Shown here: positions 51,181 to 58,587 of the stretch, piece after piece
Layout: each line of letters begins with the position of its first letter
Numbering within the stretch: the first letter of the stretch is position 1
NCBI GenBank assembly: GCA_027459665.1
Contig: DAIDHN010000024.1
Coordinates: 1 to 58,664, forward strand
Direction of reading: 5' to 3'
DNA length: 58,664 nt
Source: Chthonomonadaceae bacterium
Lineage (GTDB): Bacteria; Armatimonadota; Chthonomonadetes; Chthonomonadales; Chthonomonadaceae
Notes under the pieces: model-generated
The model's database searches: none
Told to the model about the DNA's origin: nothing
What the model saw: only the letters and a program-made list of their open reading frames with translations
Made by a program: the position numbers and the translations under genes

Positions 51181-53064
51181 ATGAGTGACATAAGAAAGGT
51201 GGCGCAAACCATGAGGCGCAGGCAGCAGAACGCCCAATTTGCTCTGCAGGTAATAGGCTGGGTAGTCGCCATAGTTGGCTTTGGGGCGCTGGGCATACTG
51301 CTTCGCCTCAAAACCCCCGGCGCGGCAGCAAAATCTGCCGCCGGCATTGCGGCATCTGTTACCCGCACCATTCATTCTGTGCTGCCGCCGGTGTCAAATG
51401 CCGTTTCAGAAGGTGCGCCCAATCTGCTGGTGCAGGGAACCATGGCTGTGCCGGTGATTATGTACCACGATGTGCTGCCCAGCAAGCAGGTATGGTTCGA
51501 CCTTACTACCAGTGAATTTGCCGCTGAAATGGCAGACCTTGCTCAGGCGCACGCACACCCTGTTACGATACAGCAGTATTACGACCATTTTGCGCAGGGA
51601 AAGCCGCTGCCCAGCCGCCCCATTCTGCTTACATTTGACGACTGCACGCTGGGGCAGTACACACAGGCCCTGCCTATTCTTGAGCAGTATCACTTTCCGG
51701 CAGTGTTTTTTGTGCAAACTGCCAGTGTAGGCGTGACCACAGTGAAGCAGCACATGGACTGGGAGCAGCTGCGCCAGGCAGAGGCAACCGGCCTGATCAC
51801 AGTAGAAAGCCACACTGTTACGCACCCGGAAGATATGACCATTCTCACGCCAGACAGGCTGGATGCCGAGATGCAGCAAAGCAAGGCAGCACTGGAAGCG
51901 CATCTGCATCATCCCATTCAATTTCTTGCCTACCCCAGCGGCACCTGCGATGCGGCAGTAGCCCATGCCGCCAAAGAGGCGGGCTATCTGGCTGCATTCA
52001 CCATGGACAGGGGCTGGACGGTCAGCCCTGCCCAGAGCTATTTTCTGCCCCGCTTCACCCCAAAGCGTGTGGAAGAAGTGATTGCCGTTTGGGAAGGGCG
52101 CATGGAGATGGCACCGCCGCCGGCCAGGATGATTGCAGTCAACCCTGCTCCTGTCACCATGGGAGTGTACACCGGGGGGCGCTTTCCGGTAGAGTGGCTT
52201 GCCGGCGGTTCGCTTGCCACAGAAACCCTTGATCACAGAGACACAGTGGGCAACATGGCGCAGCAGGCAGGCGCACAGGCTGCGCTGAACGGCACTTTTT
52301 TTGCCGATGCCCGCGTGCAGAGCAACAGCGGCGCCATGATTGGGCCGTGCCTGAGCCGCGTAAACCATTACTACGCCAAAGTAGACCCCGGCGACAATGC
52401 GCGCATTGAAGGCAGGCCCCTTATTTTATTTGGCGACAAAGAGTGCATTGTATTTCCGTATACCGCTCACCTCGGCGGTTCTGAACGCGTGCTGCAGCAG
52501 ATGATGCCCGATGTGCAGGATGCCTTTGTAGCGGGCGGCTGGATTGTGCATTACGGCAAGGCTGTTTCACGCGAGCAGATGGCGCTCTGGTCTTCCTCTG
52601 ACTTCAAAGACCCCCGGCACCGCTCGTTTGTGGGCATAGACGCTCAGGGAAGGTATATGCTGGGCGCTACCCAGGACAGCATCAGCTGCGGAGAGCTTGC
52701 CCGCCTGCTGGTACAAATGCATGTGCAGGAGGCCTGGCTGCTTGACAGCGGCTTCAGCACATCGCTTATCTGGCAAAACAGGGTGCTGGTATCGGGCCAT
52801 TCGCAGCCCGGCATTCCTAGCCGCCCCGTGCCGCACGCCCTGTTTTTGCTGGGCAGCACAGCGGCCAATGCCCCGCCGCCGCCTGCAGATGCCGTGCCCG
52901 CCGCAGGTACTGGGGCAGCCACCCTGCAGCAGGCGCTTTCGGCCGACAGCACCGCCGGCGCCGCCACCTACTACTCGCGCTACCACATTCGCCGACGCAC
53001 AATGCACCGGCGCCACAGGAGTCAAAATGTACCCTCTGTTTACCCGCCTGCGGCCAACCCTTAG
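51181..53064 (+). CDS. Fusion: membrane-anchored polysaccharide deacetylase plus phosphodiester glycosidase (NAGPA) domain
   Basis: The product has 627 residues. A membrane helix lies near 20-42. A NodB-type deacetylase domain (about 88-330) carries VPVIMYHDV, LLTFDDC (metal Asp pair at 153-154), VESHTVTHPED (metal His pair) and FLAYPSGTCD. A second domain (about 345-560) matches phosphodiester glycosidase/NAGPA (DUF2233): AALNGTFFADARVQSNSGAMI, VAGGWIVHYGKAVS, RSFVGIDAQGRYML and EAWLLDSGFSTSLIW. An Ala/Pro-rich tail ends it. The enzyme probably removes acetyl groups from, and trims phosphodiester-linked sugars of, an exported polysaccharide. GGAGG precedes ATG 51181. It overlaps the phosphatase gene by 38 bases. 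Confidence 0.85.
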   Translation: MSDIRKVAQTMRRRQQNAQFALQVIGWVVAIVGFGALGILLRLKTPGAAAKSAAGIAASVTRTIHSVLPPVSNAVSEGAPNLLVQGTMAVPVIMYHDVLPSKQVWFDLTTSEFAAEMADLAQAHAHPVTIQQYYDHFAQGKPLPSRPILLTFDDCTLGQYTQALPILEQYHFPAVFFVQTASVGVTTVKQHMDWEQLRQAEATGLITVESHTVTHPEDMTILTPDRLDAEMQQSKAALEAHLHHPIQFLAYPSGTCDAAVAHAAKEAGYLAAFTMDRGWTVSPAQSYFLPRFTPKRVEEVIAVWEGRMEMAPPPARMIAVNPAPVTMGVYTGGRFPVEWLAGGSLATETLDHRDTVGNMAQQAGAQAALNGTFFADARVQSNSGAMIGPCLSRVNHYYAKVDPGDNARIEGRPLILFGDKECIVFPYTAHLGGSERVLQQMMPDVQDAFVAGGWIVHYGKAVSREQMALWSSSDFKDPRHRSFVGIDAQGRYMLGATQDSISCGELARLLVQMHVQEAWLLDSGFSTSLIWQNRVLVSGHSQPGIPSRPVPHALFLLGSTAANAPPPPADAVPAAGTGAATLQQALSADSTAGAATYYSRYHIRRRTMHRRHRSQNVPSVYPPAANP

Positions 53065-53656
53065 CGCGGCCGCGCTTTGCAGCTTGCTGGCAGGCTGCCA
53101 TTCTTCCAATGCGCCAGCAGTTTCCGTCTCGCCAGCCAGTCATCCGGTGCTTCACCGGCCCACCATCGCCCGCGGATTCCACTGGCCGGCTCTGCACATT
53201 ACCGCCAAAGATGTGCCCAACTTTCATATGGTAACTCAAACGCTGCTGCGCGGCGGTGCGCCCGACTGGAAAGGGCTGGAGGAGCTGAAAGCCGCGGGGG
53301 TAAAAACCGTGGTAGACCTGCGCATTGCCCCCAAACATGTGCATGCCGAGCGCTTGCAGGTAGAGAAGCTGGGCATGCATTCGGTGAACCTTGCCATGAG
53401 CGGCAACCCCCCTACTGCCCGACAGATAGCCACCTTTTTGCGGCTTACCCAAAGCCCTGGCGCGCAGCGCGTGTATGTACACTGCCAGCATGGGGCCGAC
53501 CGAACAGGGTGCATGGTGGGAATTTACCGCGAAAAGTTTCAGGGCTGGAGCTATGCACGCGCTTTTGCTGAAATGCGCAAGTATGGCTTCAACCCGCACT
53601 GGACCGGTTTGAGCGGCACAGTGCGCAAATTTGCGCCAAAACAGGTCAAAAAGTAA
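53027..53656 (+). CDS. Lipoprotein tyrosine/dual-specificity phosphatase
   Basis: The product (209 aa) has a lipobox LLAGC with Cys24, so it should be anchored on the extracytoplasmic side. The mature part carries VHCQHGADRTG, the cysteine-phosphatase loop H-C-x5-R-T (Cys153, Arg159), preceded by LLRGGAPDWKGLEELKAAGVKTVVDLR, as in Siw14/DSP-like and phytase-like phosphatases. ATG 53027 follows AGGAG inside the end of the upstream fusion gene; its stop overlaps the next ATG by one base. Its substrate could be a phosphorylated glycan, lipid or inositol phosphate rather than a protein. Confidence 0.87.
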   Translation: MYPLFTRLRPTLSAAALCSLLAGCHSSNAPAVSVSPASHPVLHRPTIARGFHWPALHITAKDVPNFHMVTQTLLRGGAPDWKGLEELKAAGVKTVVDLRIAPKHVHAERLQVEKLGMHSVNLAMSGNPPTARQIATFLRLTQSPGAQRVYVHCQHGADRTGCMVGIYREKFQGWSYARAFAEMRKYGFNPHWTGLSGTVRKFAPKQVKK

Positions 53657-54444
53657 TGCGCATACACCGCCTGCCGCCCGCTTTTGCATTACTGCTTTGC
53701 TGCGTACTGCCGGTTTCTGCCGGAGGGATGGGCAGACCGCTGCCCCGCCCGGTTTCTGCGGCGCGCAGGCCGTACCTGGTTATTCTCGACTGGCATGATG
53801 TGGTTGCGCGCAAAACCGTGTGGTTTGATACGCTGATTTCAACTTTTCGCGCCCAGCTTGCAGCCATTCACCGGGCGGGATGTCATATTATTACCCTGCG
53901 CGAACTGGAGGCGCATTTGCTGCAGGGTTCACCGGTGCCCTCCCGGCCGGTGCTGATTACTTTTGACGATAACAACGAAGGCATTTACCGCAACGCATTT
54001 CCGATTTTGAAGCAGTACGGCTACCATTTCACTCTTTTTGTACATACCGCCTATGTGGGAGTGACAACAGACAAGCGCCATAACTCATGGGCAGAACTGA
54101 AGGCCATGCAGCAGAGCGGCCTGGCTACAGTGCAAAGTCTCACCGCCAGTCACCCTGAGGATATTTTGCTGCTCAGCAATGCCCGCATAGCCCATGAGCT
54201 GAATGTATCGCGCCATTCCATAGAGTACCACCTGGGCACGCCGGTGTATGCATTTGTGTACCCGTGCGACAAATTTGACGACCGGGTTGCACGTGATGTA
54301 TATCGCGCAGGCTACAAAATGGCTTTCACCGAGGAGTGGGGCAATGCCGGCTCCTCACCCAGCCTATACGAAATACACCGCTATCCGGCCATTCTTCGCT
54401 TTGCCCAGGCGATGAGCGACCTGGAACGCCGCGACCCTGAGTAG
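53656..54444 (+). CDS. Exported polysaccharide deacetylase (NodB domain)
   Basis: The product (262 aa) has a signal peptide (LPPAFALLLCCVLPVSAGG). The NodB motifs are LITFDDNNEGIYRNAFPIL (Asp pair), FTLFVHTAYVGVTT, and VYAFVYPCDKFDD; the metal His motif reads SLTASHPEDI, so the first His of the usual S-H-T-x-x-H is replaced (QSLTASH). That may lower or abolish metal binding. It resembles the deacetylase half of the fusion protein two genes upstream (same KTVWFD, VGVTT and HPED positions), suggesting duplication within the operon. Start and upstream stop overlap (TAATG). Confidence 0.87.
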   Translation: MRIHRLPPAFALLLCCVLPVSAGGMGRPLPRPVSAARRPYLVILDWHDVVARKTVWFDTLISTFRAQLAAIHRAGCHIITLRELEAHLLQGSPVPSRPVLITFDDNNEGIYRNAFPILKQYGYHFTLFVHTAYVGVTTDKRHNSWAELKAMQQSGLATVQSLTASHPEDILLLSNARIAHELNVSRHSIEYHLGTPVYAFVYPCDKFDDRVARDVYRAGYKMAFTEEWGNAGSSPSLYEIHRYPAILRFAQAMSDLERRDPE

Positions 54445-54523
54445 GCAGGCAGGCAGCAAACGGCTGGCTGTGCACAAAAGCCATGACTGCAAAACGGTGT
54501 TGTGCAGGCGGCTGCAATGAGGC

Positions 54524-55315
54524 TTAGTGCAGGGTGAGAAACGGCTCCATTTTTGCAAACTTTTTGGGGCCGATGCCTCGCACCTGCCGCAGGTCATCGA
54601 GAGTCTGAAAGCCGTGGTTTTGCTGCCGAAATGCCAGAATGCGCGCCGCCATGGCTGGGCCAATGTCTGGCACGCGTTCAAGCTCTGCCTCCGATGCCGT
54701 GTTGATATTCACCTGGCCCTGTGAAGGCGAACGCAGTTTATTGGCGCGGCTGCCAGAGTGGCGGCTTTTGCGTGCGGCAGGCGAGGCCGGGGCGGCGGCG
54801 GTGCCTGCAGAATCTGCTGACGGCTGCGAGGCAGAGACATCTGTACCGGGCGCTGCGCCGCCGGAAGGATGTTCTGCGCGGGTGGGGAAGTAGAGCTGGC
54901 TGCCATCCTGGGCAGGCGCCGCCAGGTTGATGGCATCGGTATTGGCCTGCGGGGTGGGGCCGCCTGCTGCATTCAGGGCATCTATGTTGCGCGCACCGGG
55001 CTGCAGATGATATACACCCGGATGCTTCACCGCGCCGGCTACATCGACTATTTCTCCGGCAGGGGCAGCAGGCGGCGCGGTTGTTGTGGAAGCTGGCGAG
55101 GGAGGGGCGGCGGTTTGAGAGACAGGCGTTTGTGAAGAGTTGGCGGATGAGGCAGCAGATGAGGAGGGGGGCACGCCCGGAGCTTGTGGAAATGCCTGCT
55201 GCAGAGTGATGGGTGTGCCTGTAACCGCACCGCTGACTGCATGAAAGGCCATAAAGGCAGCAATGCCCAGTACTGCGATCCAGACCAGGGTTTTCACCAT
55301 TTTTCTCTGCTTCAT
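54524..55315 (-). CDS. comEA: ComEA-type competence/DNA-binding protein (SLBB plus helix-hairpin-helix)
   Basis: ComEA binds incoming double-stranded DNA in the periplasm during natural transformation. The 263-residue protein has an N-terminal membrane anchor (MVKTLVWIAVLGIAAFMAF), a Ser/Pro/Ala-rich linker, an SLBB domain (GEIVDVAGAVKHPGVYHLQPGARNIDALNAAGG), a second linker rich in Ser/Ala, and a C-terminal double helix-hairpin-helix (VNINTASEAELERVPDIGPAMAARILAFRQ...DDLRQVRGIGPKKFAKMEPFL). That order is classical ComEA. No comEC lies next to it. ATG 55315 is the start with GGAGAG upstream. Confidence 0.94.
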   Translation of the reverse strand: MKQRKMVKTLVWIAVLGIAAFMAFHAVSGAVTGTPITLQQAFPQAPGVPPSSSAASSANSSQTPVSQTAAPPSPASTTTAPPAAPAGEIVDVAGAVKHPGVYHLQPGARNIDALNAAGGPTPQANTDAINLAAPAQDGSQLYFPTRAEHPSGGAAPGTDVSASQPSADSAGTAAAPASPAARKSRHSGSRANKLRSPSQGQVNINTASEAELERVPDIGPAMAARILAFRQQNHGFQTLDDLRQVRGIGPKKFAKMEPFLTLH

Positions 55316-55707
55316 GCCTGCATGCTCTCCTGTGATGTTTGTGTGCGCTTTTGGCGTGCGATAAAAACGGGGCATTTGAGTGAAATCGGCTGCCTGCGAG
55401 TATTTTGTACAACAGAGCGCCCTCAAGTCAAGCGTTTTTTTGAATATGAAATGCAGACAGGTTGTGCGCAGCGGTAGTATTTGCCGCTGCGGGCATTGCC
55501 CTGTGGCGCTGTTTTTTTATACAGCGTGCGAGCCATGCTTTTGGTGCTGAACGGCATAAATAAACTGAAACAGGCAGTGCAAAATATTTTTTCATAAACG
55601 TATTGACATCAGAATGCAATGCTGTTATAATTGCATAGATAAGAGTTGCTAAAAGTTCTTTTAGGTACATTCACTCGCATTTTGTTTAGCATCTGGAGGC
55701 AGGCGTC
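55316..55707. other. Divergent intergenic region with the C39/RHS promoter
   Basis: These 392 bases hold an AT-rich stretch and a fully consensus promoter for the C39/RHS locus (55603-55631). Nothing else coding was recognised. Confidence 0.6.
55603..55631 (+). promoter_or_regulatory. Perfect consensus sigma-70 promoter of the C39/RHS locus
   Basis: TTGACA (55603-55608), 17-base spacer, TATAAT (55626-55631): both hexamers match the consensus exactly. Expected transcript start is near 55638. Confidence 0.92.
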
Positions 55708-55824
55708 ATGAAGTTCCTGAGGCACAGCGGTGAGCGAAATTCGTTTTTCGCACACAGTTTAGGTATACATTTGTCCTCCCCTCACGGTTTTCCCGCTCCA
55801 TGCGAGTTGCGGCATGGGCAGTAA
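55708..55824 (+). CDS. Short leader ORF overlapping the start of the C39 gene
   Basis: ATG 55708 stands 7 bases after a strong GGAGG and opens a 38-codon frame (MKFLRHSGERNSFFAHSLG... ending HGQ). It overlaps the C39 peptidase start (ATG 55800, no ribosome binding site of its own) by 25 bases in another frame. It may be a leader peptide that couples translation to the C39 gene. Alternatively a single-base indel could have separated the real start from the export signal. The peptide resembles nothing I know. Confidence 0.45.
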   Translation: MKFLRHSGERNSFFAHSLGIHLSSPHGFPAPCELRHGQ

Positions 55825-56927
55825 TATTTCTGTTTCTCTGGAATTTTAGTCTTTTCCCCATGGCTTATGCAATGGGCCACCCCGTCAAAAAACCGCTGCA
55901 GAACCCGTCTGCCGTAAAACCCATCGTTGCCCGTCCGCATCCATCCTGGCATACAGTAAATTACTATGCTCCCCAGAAAGCTGTGCCTCGGTACCTTTCA
56001 GCTTCTGTGCAGCGAGCTTACCGCGACTGGCCGTTTCCGCTGGTAGATGCCACCGGTCATTTCACCCATTCACTGCATGCAGGCACTGTGCAGCAATGGA
56101 AGCAGAAGCTGCATGAGGGCGGCCTTTCGGGGCATATGCAGGCACGGCTGCATCTTTTGCTGGGTGAGCAGCTTATCGGAGCAAAGTACCCGGAGGCAGC
56201 CAACTGGCATTTTAGGGCAGTAGAGCGCATCATGCCCCATACATCCCCGTTTTATGGCCGTGCGGCATTTGACCTGGCGCTCGCCAGGTACCGAAGCGGA
56301 GAGTATGGCGCTGCGGCACGTGCCTGGCAGCGTCTTCTGAAACCGGGAACGCACCTGTGCGGCTTCGACTTTAGAAATGCCGCTCTTATGGAACGGCATG
56401 CACAGACCTGCTCCGGGTATCATCACGCGCACCGGCGGCTTGGCATTCCTGAACCCTCATCGCTCGACCCGCTCTGCGGGGCAGCTGCTCTGGCTGTGTG
56501 CCTGCGCTCTCTGCACGAAAAGTATGCCCGCAGCTACGTAGCCTGCCGCGTGCCGCACACCGGGGAAGGCAGCACTCTGGCTGACCTGAAAAAGGGGGCG
56601 CGCACTTTTGGGCTTGTGCCGGCAGAATTCTCGCTGCAATCTCTCAAAAACGTGCGAAGCCTGCCTCTTCCCTGCATAGCTTTTGTAGAGCACGATCATT
56701 TTGTTGCGGTTACAAATGTGAATGCACAAGGAGTTGCCTATATTTGCAGCGACTGTGACCACGTTCGGCCCTGGCGGCCCACTGGCCCGCACGAGCGGCG
56801 GCCGCACGCTGCTCTACACGCCGGATGCGAGCGGCAACGTGAGCCAGCAACTGGATGCGGCAACTGGTGCGGCGGTTGCCAGCTACGCCTTCGATGCGTG
56901 GGGCGGCCGTTCGGCAGTCACCAGTGA
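55800..56927 (+). CDS. Exported C39-family cysteine peptidase domain protein, truncated by an RHS junction
   Basis: The frame has a signal peptide (AAWAVIFLFLWNFSLFPMAYA), a TPR-like helical part (about 100-182), and a C39 peptidase-like domain: SSLDPLCGAAALAVCL with catalytic Cys226, STLADLKKGARTFGL, and PCIAFVEHDHFVAVTNV with His300, then YICSDCD with the third residue. C39 domains cleave leader peptides or toxin precursors. Recognisable sequence stops near residue 319 (base 56757). From there the frame reads antisensically through RHS core DNA that codes in another frame, so the last 55 residues are not native. The whole looks like the 5' part of a C39-RHS gene whose middle was deleted. 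Confidence 0.75.
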   Translation: MRVAAWAVIFLFLWNFSLFPMAYAMGHPVKKPLQNPSAVKPIVARPHPSWHTVNYYAPQKAVPRYLSASVQRAYRDWPFPLVDATGHFTHSLHAGTVQQWKQKLHEGGLSGHMQARLHLLLGEQLIGAKYPEAANWHFRAVERIMPHTSPFYGRAAFDLALARYRSGEYGAAARAWQRLLKPGTHLCGFDFRNAALMERHAQTCSGYHHAHRRLGIPEPSSLDPLCGAAALAVCLRSLHEKYARSYVACRVPHTGEGSTLADLKKGARTFGLVPAEFSLQSLKNVRSLPLPCIAFVEHDHFVAVTNVNAQGVAYICSDCDHVRPWRPTGPHERRPHAALHAGCERQREPATGCGNWCGGCQLRLRCVGRPFGSHQ

Positions 56928-57594
56928 CCCGACAGCAGCGCTCGACCCGTATGCGGGGTACGGCGGCATGCACGGGTACTACATCGACCCTGAGACAGGG
57001 CTGCAGTTGTGCGGCCTGCGTTACTACGACAGCGGGGCTGGCAGGTGGCTGAACCGCGACCCCATTTCGTACACGGGGGGCATGAACCTCTACGGCTACT
57101 GCGGCAACGGGGCGCTGGGAGCCAGCGACGCAAGCGGGTTAATTCCTAAGCCTCCAAGTCAAGGTGTTGGTATGAGCTGTGGCATCAAGGCATTGCTTTC
57201 GCTTATTGGTTCAAGTGGAGGGTTTCATAATGGGTTCGACTGGAATGCACTATGTGCTGCTATCTGTAGCGTAATAATGAACTGTGGTGCGGGAGCGATG
57301 TGCACTGCACTGGGAAACCTCTCCGACTTGGGCGGGTTGTGGACTGGCTGCTTTGTTGGGGCAGTATGCTCGGTTTCGGCAAATATTCTCACAGATTTTT
57401 GCACCCTGTTCACAGATTGCCCCGGACATGAAAACGTGCCGAAAATGTTATGTAACATGCTGTCGTCGGCAATTTCCGGGTGTATAAGCGGTGGTGTGCC
57501 AGATTTCGGCAGCATATTGGGGCGAGTGGCATCTGGAGTTGGTTCATTGATATGTAATTACTTGTCGGGTGGCAATGGTACGTGGTTATTTTGA
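56722..57594 (+). pseudogene. RHS core fragment with variable Cys/Gly-rich C-terminal tail (displaced or silent Rhs tip)
   Basis: The frame opens at ATG 56722 inside the C39 gene, but RHS homology begins near 56750: TTFGPGGPLARTSGG, LLYTPDASGNVSQQLD, YAFDAWG, PYAGYGGMHGYYIDPETGLQLCGLRYYDSGAGRWLNRDPISYTGG, and MNLYGYCGNGALGASDASG, the conserved RHS repeat-associated core ending. A 151-residue variable tail follows (57142-57591) with 12 cysteines, many glycines and several hydrophobic stretches. This is the position of the toxin in Rhs proteins. The stop overlaps the next ATG (TGATG). The fragment lacks its own ribosome binding site and the thousand-plus residues of RHS repeats expected upstream. 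Confidence 0.75.
56822..56898 (+). repeat. 77-bp exact direct repeat within the RHS core, copy 1
   Basis: These 77 bases are identical to 58588-58664. The second copy runs off the window end, so the true repeat is probably longer. They code for DASGNVSQQLDAATGAAVAS and the residues after it in the RHS core. Confidence 0.97.
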
Positions 57595-58577
57595 TGGATA
57601 CACATTCATCTTCGAAACCGATACAGGATGGAGTGCTTTCACAGTCAAACAAAGAAACCGCGCACCTGGAACTTCGAAAATTTTGCAGTGAACTTACTGA
57701 GGCAAACCGTGGCGGCATAGAAATCACATCAATTGCGCGCTATATTCGAATTATTAAGTGTGCGATGGTTGCCCTGATGCTATTCTCATATTTGAGCGTT
57801 TTTTGGGTACTTACCCATTTAGAGGGAGAAATTGAAGAGGTTCTGTGTTCCCTGCTTATAATTAATTTCATCTTGTGTTTGAATGTATTAGCGTCAAGAG
57901 CAGCAAATAACATAAAACAGCAAGGTGCCTTTGAGAATGAACTATGTACGTTTGAAGCTGTTATCAACAAGGATAGAAATTTTTTAAATTCTATCGACTT
58001 TGAATTGGTCAGCAGTGCTGACCGCGCGATGGCAACAGAAACATTCGTTGCCTATGCGTTGCGTAGTCTCTCCGTATGCCGGGTTGAAAAGAGTATAGCA
58101 TTTCCAGTAACCGAGCGGAGAGTGACTCGCTATGGTGCAGAGTTTCTAGGTGTGTTTGAACCTGACCTTACTATTTTAAGGGCACTGGGTGATTTGCTGC
58201 GCATAGGAATTTTAACGAATTCATTGCTCTGTAGTACAGCCAAAATAGAGTCAATCGTACATGATCTTTGGATTCTCAGAACGAAGACCGGAAATGAACG
58301 CAGAGAGAGAAAAACCATGCCGGATGGTGACTACGAGAAAATTCAGACACAATTTGTGCGGTACCTTGGCTGCTACGGTAGTGCCCGTTCGGTAGGCGTA
58401 CTGCACACCCTGGCTCGTGATAAACGGTACCCGGCGCTGCAGGGTGAGGCTAAACAGGCAATTGAACAGGTAAAATCTCGCATGGCTGGAGCTAATGGCG
58501 AGCTTCTTCATATTCCCTCACCTGCTCAGGATAATGACCTGTTGCACAGCACAGATGACTACCGTAGATTAAAGTAG
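57594..58577 (+). CDS. Membrane protein coupled to the Rhs tip, candidate immunity protein
   Basis: The product (327 aa) has a soluble N-terminus, two adjacent membrane helices (CAMVALMLFSYLSVFWVL and VLCSLLIINFILCLNVLA), a central domain of unknown type, and a C-terminal helical stretch (FVRYLGCYGSARSVGVLHTLARDKRYPALQGEAKQAIEQVK) with the look of HEAT-like repeats. Its ATG shares one base with the stop of the RHS tail (TGATG), the arrangement expected for an immunity gene behind an Rhs toxin. Base composition is more AT-rich than in the rest of the window, also typical of exchangeable cassettes. I do not recognise the family; the immunity role is inferred from position only. Confidence 0.6.
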   Translation: MDTHSSSKPIQDGVLSQSNKETAHLELRKFCSELTEANRGGIEITSIARYIRIIKCAMVALMLFSYLSVFWVLTHLEGEIEEVLCSLLIINFILCLNVLASRAANNIKQQGAFENELCTFEAVINKDRNFLNSIDFELVSSADRAMATETFVAYALRSLSVCRVEKSIAFPVTERRVTRYGAEFLGVFEPDLTILRALGDLLRIGILTNSLLCSTAKIESIVHDLWILRTKTGNERRERKTMPDGDYEKIQTQFVRYLGCYGSARSVGVLHTLARDKRYPALQGEAKQAIEQVKSRMAGANGELLHIPSPAQDNDLLHSTDDYRRLK

Positions 58578-58587
58578 GCATGTCAAG

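Noticed and set aside
52697-53026. N-terminal extension of the phosphatase frame into the deacetylase-glycosidase gene
   Set aside because: The lipoprotein signal starts at ATG 53027 with its own AGGAG; the upstream part is a shadow of the fusion gene.
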